55,158 nt of DNA from Prochlorococcus sp. AG-347-I19 (GTDB lineage Bacteria; Cyanobacteriota; Cyanobacteriia; PCC-6307; Cyanobiaceae), in assembly GCA_003279105.1 (NCBI GenBank), contig QCBO01000009.1, positions 1 through 55,158 on the forward strand. Direction: 5' to 3'. Positions 1 through 6,874 of this stretch are shown piece by piece. The notes beneath the pieces were generated by a model that saw only the letters and a program-made list of their open reading frames with translations, ran no database searches and was not told the DNA's origin. The position numbers were made by a program, and so were the translations under genes. Numbering within the stretch: the stretch's first letter is position 1; every line of letters begins with the position of its first letter.

Positions 1-303
1 TTCCTCTAAATTAAAATTGCAACATGGAGATTTATATCCATTCTCTTTTTTTGGAAAATATGATCTATTGCATTTAGAGCATTTTCCTTCAAAAGGTATT
101 GTCTCAATAGTAATCTCAGAGGAATTTAACCAAGAACCTAAGACTGCAGCATTAAAAGTATTTATTAATGATATTGGCTCTACGCAAGTAAATTCTCCAA
201 TTTTAAGATTAATCTTTTCAACAATTATTTTTTCTTTATTTTTTTTCTCTGCCCACTCTTCCATAGAAAGTATAAGGCATTTTGTCATATCTACCTCATG
301 CAC
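1..303 (-). CDS. hypA: HypA/GhaA-like nickel metallochaperone (3' end outside window)
   Basis: HypA-family proteins deliver Ni2+ to nickel enzymes. The frame begins with a GTG start (complement of 301-303) that gives the N-terminal Met-His-Glu, the HypA nickel-binding motif, and runs 101 codons off the left edge. A CSKC pair near residue 75 fits the first half of the zinc site; at the second half I read SPCC instead of the usual CPxC, so its first Cys is a Ser. It starts 6 bases after the stop of the ureohydrolase upstream, so the two are probably cotranscribed. In cyanobacteria that have guanidine hydrolase, HypA/HypB homologues (GhaA/GhaB) mature that enzyme, and no hydrogenase or urease gene is seen here. 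A HypB partner may lie beyond position 1. Recognised from motifs only. Confidence 0.8.
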   Translation of the reverse strand, partial: MHEVDMTKCLILSMEEWAEKKNKEKIIVEKINLKIGEFTCVEPISLINTFNAAVLGSWLNSSEITIETIPFEGKCSKCNRSYFPKKENGYKSPCCNFNLEE

Positions 304-309
304 AATAAT

Positions 310-1500
310 CTATCTCCATTTTTGATCAACTGACATATTGCATTTATCTGAAATCCATTCTGGTTTAGATTGTCTTGGGAGCTGACCACTTACTACAAGA
401 TGTGCAATTGAATCACAAATAACTCTAGTAGCTAATAGGGCTGTCATATCGCTTACATCATATGGAGGCGAAACCTCAACAAGCTCAATTCCACATACGT
501 TAACTTTTCTGATAATGTACTCCAAAAGTTTTAATGCCTCTCGAGGTAATAAACCCCCAGGTTCAGGCCAACCAGTTCCAGGGACAAATCCAGCATCAAT
601 ACAATCAATATCAAAAGAAATATATACACAGTCAGTCCCATTCGTAGCTTTTTCAATCGCAAAATCAGCGGCCTCTTTTAATCCCATTTCACAGATATCA
701 GTAACTGTTAAAACATTTGTACTCCTTTCCCTGCAAATTTTCACTCCTTCTCTTGGTACTTGCCAACCTCCAATTCCTAATTGAACAAGATTTTTTGCAG
801 GTGCATTTTTCATATTAGTTGCATGAAACCATGGACAAGTATGCATTCTTTCATCTAAATCCGTTTCTTGAGTATCTACATGTCTATCAAAGTGAATGAT
901 CCCTACTTTTTTATCTCCTAAGTGGCGACAAACTCCTCTAACTGTAGGAAAACCAATCGAATGATCTCCACCTAAAATAATTGGGAATGCACCACTAGCA
1001 AAAATATGAGCAACCCCCTTTGAAATTTGATCAAAACTTTTTTCATTATTAGCTGGAATTGTAAAAATATCTCCTACATCACAAATAGATATTTGCTCTC
1101 TCAGATCCACTCCCATTTCGTAATTGTAAGGAGTGTAGAGAGCGGAAATCTTTCTTATTCCTTGAGGTCCGAATCTTGTCCCAGGTCTATAAGTAGTTCC
1201 AGAATCATGAGGAACACCAACGATCGCAACATCATAATTTCCCACTTCATTTACATTTTCAACATATGGAGCTTTCATGAAAGTATTGATACCTGCAAAA
1301 TGGGGTAATTCTCCTCTTGAAAATGTAGATATATTTCTATCGACAATACTTTTTGCACCTTCTAAACCATATTCCTTTGCTCGGGCAACCTCTTTCTCCC
1401 ATCCTTTAAGAGGTAATTTTGATTCTTTTTCTAAAGCATCCATTCCTTCGCTGGGATGCTTCCTTATAAATTTTTGATTTTTAGATGATTCAGTAGTCAC
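310..1500 (-). CDS. gdmH: Ureohydrolase family, probable Ni-dependent guanidine hydrolase GdmH
   Basis: Ureohydrolases split guanidino compounds with a dinuclear metal centre. The metal-binding motifs are present: GGDHS (His180), HFDRHVD (Asp205, His207, Asp209) and SFDID (Asp297, Asp299). At 396 residues it is far longer than typical agmatinase (about 300), because of an N-terminal extension of some 80 residues. That length, the variant sequence around the metal ligands and the HypA-type gene directly downstream fit GdmH (Synechocystis Sll1077 type), which hydrolyses guanidine to ammonia and urea and needs nickel. Automatic annotation would usually say SpeB/agmatinase. A TTGACA-like sequence lies just upstream on the minus strand, but I see no guanidine riboswitch. 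Family membership is certain; the substrate is inferred. Confidence 0.85.
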   Translation of the reverse strand: MTTESSKNQKFIRKHPSEGMDALEKESKLPLKGWEKEVARAKEYGLEGAKSIVDRNISTFSRGELPHFAGINTFMKAPYVENVNEVGNYDVAIVGVPHDSGTTYRPGTRFGPQGIRKISALYTPYNYEMGVDLREQISICDVGDIFTIPANNEKSFDQISKGVAHIFASGAFPIILGGDHSIGFPTVRGVCRHLGDKKVGIIHFDRHVDTQETDLDERMHTCPWFHATNMKNAPAKNLVQLGIGGWQVPREGVKICRERSTNVLTVTDICEMGLKEAADFAIEKATNGTDCVYISFDIDCIDAGFVPGTGWPEPGGLLPREALKLLEYIIRKVNVCGIELVEVSPPYDVSDMTALLATRVICDSIAHLVVSGQLPRQSKPEWISDKCNMSVDQKWR

Positions 1501-1710
1501 AAATTTAAAATTCTTTTTACACTTATTTCAATATTGTCAATAAAAATAAAAATGAACCATAAACTTGCTTTAAAAGATGCTCATCTAAACATTGTTAAAT
1601 AACTATTCGCGAAAGTAAAATAAATAAGTCTATTACAAAAGCCAACTGGTTTAATTACAAAATTATTTAAAATGATTAATAACGGAATAAATGTTAGATG
1701 AAGTAATAGG

Positions 1711-1827
1711 TTAAAAAGTATTAGATATTTTATTTTTCATATTTTCAATTTTATTGATTAATTCATCTAACCATTCTGTATTATTTTGCTCTTGTCTTTT
1801 ATGGCTTTGACTTTTTTGAGTACTCAT
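1711..1827 (-). CDS. Tiny WLD-motif protein, copy 1 (38 aa)
   Basis: A 38-residue frame starting MSTQKSQ, with a polar, basic N-terminal half and a C-terminal amphipathic helix carrying NNTEWLDELINKIENMKNK. Two other short genes in this window (2630-2737 and 9837-9974) share the NTxWLDxLIN core and its position near the C-terminus, which argues that it is real coding sequence despite its size. There is no membrane segment and no cysteine. The function is unknown; a short protein-binding helix would fit. I do not recognise a named family. Confidence 0.6.
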   Translation of the reverse strand: MSTQKSQSHKRQEQNNTEWLDELINKIENMKNKISNTF

Positions 1828-2226
1828 AAATTTCTTATATTAAGATTGTCCATTTAATATATCTTTTGAAATTACAGGAATCAATAAGCAATATTACCAA
1901 ATCAATTAATAAGACAAGCTTTAGTAGCATTTCATACAAACCTAATCAACACAAATTAACTAAGAAAATCTAAATCTCTTCATTTAAGTATTTTCTACGA
2001 TGTTTTTATTTGATATTCTGATTTGAATTAGAAAAGAGTATAGATGTTCCTATGGAAAAATCATTTCTAAATTTCATTTATTGGATCCTATTAAAGTCAG
2101 CTGAAAGTTACTACGGAGATTCATTAAAAACAGAAGTGCCATATACACCTTATTTTTAGTTTTGGTGAACCTTAACTTTTAATATTAGATCTCTATTTTG
2201 AGAGTTATTAGTTTGGAATTAATTTA
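1828..2226. other. Gene-poor AT-rich gap
   Basis: About 400 bases between two minus-strand mini-genes. Apart from one weak 35-codon frame at 2052-2159, I see no RNA gene, convincing terminator or repeat here. Confidence 0.4.
2052..2159 (+). CDS. Possible small protein (35 aa)
   Basis: An ATG-started frame of 35 codons with a hydrophobic, aromatic N-terminal half (FLNFIYWILL) and a polar tail. No good ribosome-binding site precedes it and I know no relative. It is listed only because this stretch is full of similarly small genes; it could be chance. Confidence 0.22.
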   Translation: MEKSFLNFIYWILLKSAESYYGDSLKTEVPYTPYF

Positions 2227-2385
2227 TCAAAAAACACAATATGGGTTACTTATAGATTCACTACAAAATAATCTCTTACGTTGAATTTCTTTTAATGATT
2301 GTGAATAAATTTTAGCTGTAAGGATCGCTCCAAAATTAACTAAAACTACAATTAAAAGAAGTAGCTCAATTGCGAGGTTGGTCAT
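2227..2385 (-). CDS. Small single-helix membrane protein (52 aa)
   Basis: A strong AGGAGG ribosome-binding site lies 8 bases before the ATG. Residues 3-24 form one hydrophobic helix (LAIELLLLIVVLVNFGAIL), followed by a basic stretch (QRKRL) and a short tail with two Cys (41 and 50). By the positive-inside rule the tail is probably cytoplasmic. Photosynthetic picocyanobacteria carry many such mini membrane proteins, often as photosystem or transporter accessories, but I do not recognise this one. Confidence 0.7.
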   Translation of the reverse strand: MTNLAIELLLLIVVLVNFGAILTAKIYSQSLKEIQRKRLFCSESISNPYCVF

Positions 2386-2462
2386 AAGATTACCCTCCTT
2401 AAATTTATATAAAAACCCTATAACGTCAAAATAGGTATTGAATAGAGTTTAAATTCCTATTT

Positions 2463-2627
2463 TTAGCCATCGAGATTTTTTGGTAATGGTTTAGGTTCAC
2501 AATTTTCGACGCATTCTTCTAAAGAGTTTTCAGAATTACTCTTAATTTCGCAACTACGAAGACAATCATTGAAGGCATACTTGGGATCTAATTCATTTTT
2601 GAATTGTTTATTTCTAAATGTATTCAT
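2463..2627 (-). CDS. Mini-protein with two CX3C motifs (54 aa)
   Basis: The product has DCLRSC (Cys22, Cys26) and ECVENC (Cys39, Cys43), a paired CX3C arrangement with a 12-residue linker and a proline-rich end (PKPLPKNLDG). Paired CX3C usually means a helical hairpin held by two disulfides, or a metal site. There is no signal peptide, so metal binding or a reducing-compartment role is possible. Its ATG lies 2 bases beyond the stop of the WLD peptide upstream (2630-2737), so the two are probably translated from one message. Unknown family. Confidence 0.65.
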   Translation of the reverse strand: MNTFRNKQFKNELDPKYAFNDCLRSCEIKSNSENSLEECVENCEPKPLPKNLDG

Positions 2628-2629
2628 AA

Positions 2630-2737
2630 TCAAACTCCCTTTGATTTTTTTTCAAGTTGATTAATTAATTTATCCAACCAAAGAGTGTTATTGATCTTTT
2701 TTGTGTTTTTAAAGTATTTCGTTTTGTAAGTACTCAT
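2630..2737 (-). CDS. Tiny WLD-motif protein, copy 2 (35 aa)
   Basis: A 35-residue protein starting MSTYKTK, behind a GGAGG ribosome-binding site 9 bases before the ATG. It contains NNTLWLDKLINQLEKK, the same core as the copies at 1711-1827 and 9837-9974; copies 1 and 2 also share the start MST. It sits 2 bases before the CX3C mini-protein in the same direction. Function unknown. Confidence 0.65.
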   Translation of the reverse strand: MSTYKTKYFKNTKKINNTLWLDKLINQLEKKSKGV

Positions 2738-2926
2738 GAAGTGAAACCTCCAATCAGTGGAACTAATTTATAGGTGATGATTCAAATTTCATAGAGCAAA
2801 AATACTGATTATGAATTTAGTGAAATATTTTAAAACGATTAATTTATAGTTTGTATTTTAGGTATTAAAACTCTTGATTCTTTTATATAACTAATACTAA
2901 ATAACTTCTAAAAAAGGGGGTTAATT

Positions 2927-3103
2927 ATGACTTACGGAAATCTAATTAAAAATAAAATTCAACATGCAATTGGATGTTTGTTTGATACCTTATCAATTGA
3001 GAGAAAACTAACTGATGCTCAAATGGAATATTTGCAATTCGGAATTTGTGATTATGCTCCAAGACAAGTTGAGGAAGTTCCCTTTTTTTCATTATTAAAT
3101 TGA
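2927..3103 (+). CDS. Small conserved-looking protein (58 aa)
   Basis: The ATG follows an AAGGGGG Shine-Dalgarno-like tract. The 58-residue product is soluble and mostly helical, with two isolated Cys (17 and 41) and no signal peptide. It ends 22 bases from the convergent gene at 3126. I do not recognise the family; codon use and the ribosome-binding site support a real gene. Confidence 0.55.
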   Translation: MTYGNLIKNKIQHAIGCLFDTLSIERKLTDAQMEYLQFGICDYAPRQVEEVPFFSLLN

Positions 3104-3125
3104 ATTTATTTTAAACGAAGGGTAA

Positions 3126-3434
3126 TTAGCTCCTCCTCACCCAATCGGGAGATCCACTAAACCAATCTGCAAGATCATCATTTTTGGGATCGAAATGATT
3201 TTCAGTTTCTAAACCATCAAGGCCAAGATTCTGGATAAGTCCATTTATTCCATCTGTTTTTTGCTTACCATATCTTCTTAAGCTATTAGCTTTCTTAAGC
3301 CATGTCCATATAGTTGAATTATGTTTTGCGAACTTTTCTACATAAATTCTTTCTTCCAATGCGACAGGTTCATCAAGTGAAATCCTCTTTACAATATCCT
3401 TAATTTTTAAACGAGTCTTGTTTGTTAGGAACAT
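3126..3434 (-). CDS. Hypothetical basic protein (102 aa)
   Basis: A soluble, Lys/Arg-rich N-terminal half (residues 1-60) is followed by an acidic, Trp-containing end (NDDLADWFSGSPDWVRRS). I see no domain I can name. The alternation of basic helix and acidic Trp-rich tail is typical of small nucleic-acid- or protein-binding factors, but that is only an impression. Convergent with the small gene at 2927-3103. Confidence 0.6.
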   Translation of the reverse strand: MFLTNKTRLKIKDIVKRISLDEPVALEERIYVEKFAKHNSTIWTWLKKANSLRRYGKQKTDGINGLIQNLGLDGLETENHFDPKNDDLADWFSGSPDWVRRS

Positions 3435-3823
3435 ATTTATAAAAGAAGTTAATGTTTTATAAAAGTTTTTTTTATGAATGTCTTGTCAATCTTTATTTCA
3501 AGAAAAAGTATTTTTTAGGGACTTTTCAAGGGCAAATATATTTATTTAACAACAGGTGTATTTAATTGGTAAAAAAGACTACTTTATTTGATTTAGATAA
3601 CTTATATAAAAACAAATTCTATATAAGTTTCTCTACATAATTTAAGATTTAATTTATAAAAAAGGATTAAGAAAAAATTTACATTAACCTTCAGATTTAA
3701 AATAGGGGGCGCTAGCTTCTTATAAAAGACTTATACAAAAAAATAATAAGTTAAATCAAGTAGTGACAGATATTCAAAAAATAAATACTATAAGTCTAAA
3801 TAAATTTATAGAAATTCAAATTC
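3435..3823. other. Intergenic region with a 9-bp inverted repeat
   Basis: The gap between two divergent genes (3126-3434 and the cupin gene). It contains ACTTATATA (3600-3608) and its exact complement TATATAAGT (3620-3628), separated by 11 bases, and a short GC-rich island (GGGGGCGCTAGC) near 3705. No frame worth listing. Either could be part of the cupin gene's control region. Confidence 0.4.
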
Positions 3824-4252
3824 ATGATCAAGAATTTATTAATCGCATTAGCTTTTGCATTAATGCTTATCAATCCAAGCATTTCTATAGCTGCTGAATC
3901 TCCTGTAGATGTACAAGAAGTCTTTGTAGGATCTGAGACTATGGATGGAGATGCTCTTAAATACCCAAAAGGAAAAGCAGAAATAAGATTACAAAGAGTC
4001 GAATTGGCTGAAGGAGGGATAGTTCCGCTCCACTCTCATCCGATTCCATTATTAGGCAATGTTGAGCAAGGTACGATTGTTGTCAAAAGACAAGGGATGG
4101 CAGACCTTACCTATACAGCAGGGGATACTTTTATAGTTGGTCCAAAGACCCCAAAACATACAATGGGTAATGCAAAAACTGATAACGCAATAGTTTGGTT
4201 CGCAGCAATTGGAGCAAAAGATGTTCCAATTTTAATTCCCGCTGAAGGTTAA
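3824..4252 (+). CDS. Secreted cupin-domain protein
   Basis: Residues 1-23 are a classic signal peptide (hydrophobic core ending SIAA), so the protein is periplasmic. The rest is a single cupin barrel: motif 1 with His70, His72 and Glu81 (LHSHPIP...NVEQGT), motif 2 with GDTFIVGPKTPKH (His112). Those residues would hold one metal ion. Single-domain cupins of this length (142 aa) are sugar- or metal-binding proteins or small dioxygenases; the substrate cannot be read here. A strong hairpin with a T-run follows 45 bases downstream. Confidence 0.8.
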   Translation: MIKNLLIALAFALMLINPSISIAAESPVDVQEVFVGSETMDGDALKYPKGKAEIRLQRVELAEGGIVPLHSHPIPLLGNVEQGTIVVKRQGMADLTYTAGDTFIVGPKTPKHTMGNAKTDNAIVWFAAIGAKDVPILIPAEG

Positions 4253-4276
4253 ATTTAATCTTAAATAAATTTTTTT

Positions 4277-4319
4277 GATCGACACTCAAACTAAAAAGAG
4301 GAGCAATTAGCTCCTTTTT
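4277..4319 (+). repeat. 44-base leader element, copy a
   Basis: Diverged 5' half followed by AGGAGC-AATTA-GCTCCT and five T. The stem is perfect here, like an intrinsic terminator for the cupin gene, but the T-run ends exactly at the ATG of the next gene (4320). The AGGAG arm is also a Shine-Dalgarno sequence. Related copies lie at 4623, 7713 and 16244. Confidence 0.7.
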
Positions 4320-4628
4320 ATGACTGCTCAAAATTTTATGAATGTTGTTCGATTTAAATTAAAGTCAGATTATGTTGATCAGTATTTTGAAGTAATAGAT
4401 AAAACAATTTTTGATGGGATGACTCAAAGATATATCGCTAAAACTGGAGATTATGATTACTGTTTTGTTGGGATCTGGAAAAGTGCAGAGGCTATTGCAT
4501 CTCAAAGACCAGCTATGATTGCTCATCTTGATGCGGTTAGAGGATTTATGGAAGAGTTATCTCCTGAACTTGGAGTTACTCATCCCCTTTCAGGAAATAT
4601 TGTTTCTAAAGTTGGTTATCTTGATTGA
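4320..4628 (+). CDS. Small alpha/beta protein, ABM-like (102 aa)
   Basis: The alternation (strand NVVRFKL, helix around YVDQYFEVID, strand DYCFVGIW, helix EAIASQRPAMIAHLDAVRGFME) and the length resemble dimeric ferredoxin-like barrels of the antibiotic-biosynthesis-monooxygenase type; this is by fold pattern only. The ATG directly follows the T-run of leader element a, with no other ribosome-binding site, so initiation probably depends on that hairpin. The next copy of the element (b) overlaps the stop codon. Confidence 0.6.
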   Translation: MTAQNFMNVVRFKLKSDYVDQYFEVIDKTIFDGMTQRYIAKTGDYDYCFVGIWKSAEAIASQRPAMIAHLDAVRGFMEELSPELGVTHPLSGNIVSKVGYLD

Positions 4629-4665
4629 CAGTCGATCTAAAATGATTCGCAGTTAGCACCTTTTT
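4623..4665 (+). repeat. 44-base leader element, copy b
   Basis: Begins GATTGACAGTCGATCTAAA, identical to copy c over these 19 bases, then a degenerate stem region (CGCAGTTAGCACC) and five T. It overlaps the stop of the gene at 4320-4628 and ends 3 bases before the ATG at 4669. Confidence 0.65.
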
Positions 4666-4668
4666 GAA

Positions 4669-4827
4669 ATGAAACTTGAGTCGATTTCAGTTGCCGGTAA
4701 AGATGCAAATCAATCAGGAGTTGGTAAAAAGTTTTTAATAATATCAATTTCTATCACAGTATTATTAAATCTTTCAATCGCAATTTGGTTTTTCATGAAT
4801 GATATGGGTAGATTTTTAATTAAATGA
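4669..4827 (+). CDS. Small single-helix membrane protein (52 aa)
   Basis: A polar N-terminal 20 residues is followed by one hydrophobic helix (FLIISISITVLLNLSIAIWF, about residues 22-42) and a short basic tail. The ATG lies 3 bases after leader element b; there is no separate ribosome-binding site. I do not recognise the family. Confidence 0.55.
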   Translation: MKLESISVAGKDANQSGVGKKFLIISISITVLLNLSIAIWFFMNDMGRFLIK

Positions 4828-4919
4828 AAAAATACTAATGCCAGTAATAGTAACCACAGGGATTATTTATGGATGTAGATTATTTTGGTTACTTTGGCAT
4901 TACTAAAGGAACAAATTCA

Positions 4920-5102
4920 ATGACTAATAAATGGAATGATAAATCTTGGCAAAAAGATTTCTTGAACATGAAGTCACATTCACCTGCTGATGCAAAGCTA
5001 TTAATGGGAGGTGTAAAAGGCTTGAAAGATGCTTGGCGTCTAGGTGTTCTGCACGTTGAATACGAAAAACTAAAGAAGATACAAGATCAACAGCAACAAT
5101 AA
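4920..5102 (+). CDS. Small hypothetical protein (60 aa)
   Basis: The frame is open from an ATG at 4869, but I prefer the ATG at 4920: it has AAAGGA nine bases upstream and gives MTNKWNDKSW. The product is soluble and helical, with GGVKGLKDAWRLG in the middle and a poly-Gln end (QQQQ). No named domain. It precedes a minus-strand hli pair, convergent. Confidence 0.55.
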   Translation: MTNKWNDKSWQKDFLNMKSHSPADAKLLMGGVKGLKDAWRLGVLHVEYEKLKKIQDQQQQ

Positions 5103-5210
5103 GCTCTCTAAAAAGAGGTGAAAAATTTATTTTTTACAAAAAATTCCATTCGAACCTCATTCAAATCTTTAATGTAAAACTTATCACTAAACCAAATAAA
5201 TTTCTTCAGC

Positions 5211-5243
5211 AAAAAAACCAGCCAGTAACACTACTAGCTGGCT
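5211..5243 (-). terminator. Intrinsic terminator of the hli pair
   Basis: Read on the minus strand: arms AGCCAG and CTGGCT around a 12-base loop, then seven T. It lies about 25 bases downstream of the second hli stop codon, where such a terminator is expected. Confidence 0.75.
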
Positions 5244-5268
5244 CAAAGAAAACATTCGTTGAAAAAAA

Positions 5269-5412
5269 TTAAATGATTCCGGGTACAATTTGACCAGTTG
5301 TTATATATGCTCCAACAAGAGCAATTAGACCAACAAGAGCAAATTTTCCATTTAAATTCTCAGCTCTTATTTTTTGAGGATCAATATTTCTTGATTGATT
5401 TTTATTTGCCAT
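5269..5412 (-). CDS. hli: High-light-inducible protein (47 aa)
   Basis: One-helix member of the chlorophyll a/b-binding family. The helix carries the signature AENLNGKFALVG with the Glu and Asn that ligate chlorophyll, and the end TTGQIVPGII is typical of picocyanobacterial Hli. Such proteins sit in the thylakoid membrane and protect photosystems under high light. The start overlaps the stop of the other hli gene (TAATG), so both are translated as a unit. Confidence 0.9.
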   Translation of the reverse strand: MANKNQSRNIDPQKIRAENLNGKFALVGLIALVGAYITTGQIVPGII

Positions 5413-5528
5413 TAATAAACACCAGGGATAAGTTGACCGGTTGTTAAATATGTTCCCACTAAGATCATGAAAGCCATCATTGCTGGTCTTCCTATGGCTC
5501 TGTTGAGAATATCTTTATTTGAGTCCAT
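5412..5528 (-). CDS. hli: High-light-inducible protein, short form (38 aa)
   Basis: A second Hli with motif RAIGRPAMMAF and the same end (TTGQLIPGVY). It lacks the usual Glu-x-x-Asn just before the helix: it has NRAIGR, where Arg replaces the expected residues. At 38 residues it is almost only the membrane helix. It is first in the pair and overlaps the downstream hli by one base. Confidence 0.85.
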   Translation of the reverse strand: MDSNKDILNRAIGRPAMMAFMILVGTYLTTGQLIPGVY

Positions 5529-5688
5529 TAAGATTAAGAATTGATATTAAAATATTACTTAATGTAAATAGATATCGAGTAATGACTGTATAAAATGATT
5601 TATCCTATACATAAATGTAGTAAAAATGTAGCAATGTATAGTTTCTTAAAACTTCATATCGACGTTTTTCAAATTTTCAAAAGTAACT

Positions 5689-5826
5689 TTATTGCTTTTT
5701 AAAAATTGCATTTTGATTAGTCAACCAAAATAATAGAAAAACAAAGAATGATAATAATGCTCCAGAAAAGATTGCAGTAAAGAAGAATTCAGTTGTTAAT
5801 TCTGAATTAAAAAAATATGAATACAT
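5689..5826 (-). CDS. Small hydrophobic membrane protein (45 aa)
   Basis: Residues 13-36 are one strongly hydrophobic, Phe-rich helix (FFFTAIFSGALLSFFVFLLF), with a short Lys-ended tail. It starts 9 bases after the stop of the PsbN-like gene, so the two probably form an operon. Size and topology resemble photosystem low-molecular-weight subunits, but no specific match is recognised. Confidence 0.6.
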   Translation of the reverse strand: MYSYFFNSELTTEFFFTAIFSGALLSFFVFLLFWLTNQNAIFKKQ

Positions 5827-5835
5827 TTATATTTC

Positions 5836-6051
5836 TCAGTGAATATGTTCTGCTTCATTATGGTTGTGATGATTGTGACCATGAGCAATACCTAATTCAT
5901 GCATTCTTGCATGTTCTTTAATTGTGTCTCTTAATTTATAAGATGATGGTCCAACTGTTGTATAAATCCCATATCCGATTGAGCCAAATAATAAAATACC
6001 AACACTACTCAAAAGTAGAAATAAAGTTGGATCTTTGATTGTTCCCAGCAT
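5836..6051 (-). CDS. PsbN-like thylakoid protein with His-rich tail (71 aa)
   Basis: An N-terminal membrane helix (FLLLSSVGILLFGSIGYGIY) leads into GIYTTVGPSSYKLRD, which closely matches the PsbN signature GIYTAFGPPSxxLRD. PsbN assists photosystem II assembly and is normally about 43-46 residues. Here another 25 residues follow, with seven His in the last 15 (HGHNHHNHNEAEHIH). That tail could bind Zn, Ni, Cu or Fe. This is best read as a PsbN paralogue with an added metal-binding tail; the main psbN would be elsewhere. Confidence 0.65.
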   Translation of the reverse strand: MLGTIKDPTLFLLLSSVGILLFGSIGYGIYTTVGPSSYKLRDTIKEHARMHELGIAHGHNHHNHNEAEHIH

Positions 6052-6402
6052 GTTCTATAAATAAATTACAAAATAACCATAAATATTTTTAAAGATTTGT
6101 TCAAGTTCAAAATTTATATAATAAGGAAGAAAAAAGCATTCTTAAATATAAAGATTAAATGCATAGATTGTAATTATAATGATGAATATTAAGATTAATA
6201 ATCACTAAAAAAGTACTTTTAAAATGTTTTCCTTAGTAAAATAAATAACACCTTTAGGTTTTAATCTATTTAAATAGATTGATATTAAAGAATTTTATAT
6301 TTTAAATTTGATTAAACGAAATTTACTCTAATTTGTATTATTTGATGTTGATTAAAATTAGAACTCTAGACTAATTTAGATTTAATTAAATGGTATTAGC
6401 AA
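6052..6402. other. Divergent intergenic region with an 18-bp palindrome
   Basis: 351 bases between divergent small-gene operons, very AT-rich, without a convincing frame. It has a perfect palindrome AATCTATTTAAATAGATT (6263-6280) and a nearby repeat AAATTAG/CTAATTT near 6357-6379. The promoters for both sides must be here, and the palindrome is a possible operator. Confidence 0.4.
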
Positions 6403-6582
6403 ATGGAAGTTTTGCTTTTTGCACTTTTTTTTATTAGTGCACTTATTTTCTTTATTGCAGGTAAAGATGATTTTGGAAGAACCGAAAATAAATTAATGAT
6501 TAAAGATATTGAAAAGGAAAAGAAAAAGGTTGAAGAAGACGAAAACATCGAACCCGCTGTAGGAGTCAAAAAACAAGCATAA
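6403..6582 (+). CDS. Small membrane-anchored charged protein (59 aa)
   Basis: An N-terminal helix (VLLFALFFISALIFFIAG) is followed by 39 very charged residues rich in Lys and Glu (IEKEKKKVEEDENIE). This looks like a membrane anchor with a flexible or coiled charged tail. It is followed 25 bases later by another mini membrane protein. No named family. Confidence 0.6.
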   Translation: MEVLLFALFFISALIFFIAGKDDFGRTENKLMIKDIEKEKKKVEEDENIEPAVGVKKQA

Positions 6583-6607
6583 TAAAAAGAAAATTTAAAA
6601 AGTACTT

Positions 6608-6763
6608 ATGATTTATGGTTTTGCCTACTTAGGTATGGTTCTTGCTATTAGTGCAGGATGGATTTTTCTTGCAGTCTTAAAAAAACCTGATTTTATTGAA
6701 AAGCCACTTGGTGAACTGAAGAATAAATTAAGACCTTTCCTAAATCCAAAAGAAGATCAGTGA
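6608..6763 (+). CDS. Small single-helix membrane protein (51 aa)
   Basis: Residues 4-24 form a hydrophobic helix (GFAYLGMVLAISAGWIFLAVL), then a Pro/Lys-rich tail (KKPDFIEKPLGELKNKLRPF). Probably in one operon with the gene before it. A GTG start for a following frame overlaps its stop (see the gene at 6875). No named family. Confidence 0.6.
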   Translation: MIYGFAYLGMVLAISAGWIFLAVLKKPDFIEKPLGELKNKLRPFLNPKEDQ

Positions 6764-6874
6764 AATTTGTTCTAATTTCATTTTTACATTGGATTTATCA
6801 TCAAAATAAATCTTATAAATGCTCTGCCTATATTTGGAGAAATATATATAAATAACAAAATAACCAATAATCAA

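Noticed and set aside
17-325. 102-codon plus-strand frame at the left edge
   Set aside because: It lies antisense to the HypA-like gene, whose Met-His-Glu start and CxxC motif are far more convincing.
1501-1710. Search for a guanidine riboswitch upstream of the GdmH gene
   Set aside because: The leader is AT-rich and I see none of the conserved guanidine-I (ykkC) sequence or structure.
5140-5160. GGTTCGAAT on the minus strand, like a tRNA T-loop
   Set aside because: The flanking bases do not form a T-stem, and no acceptor or anticodon arm is present.
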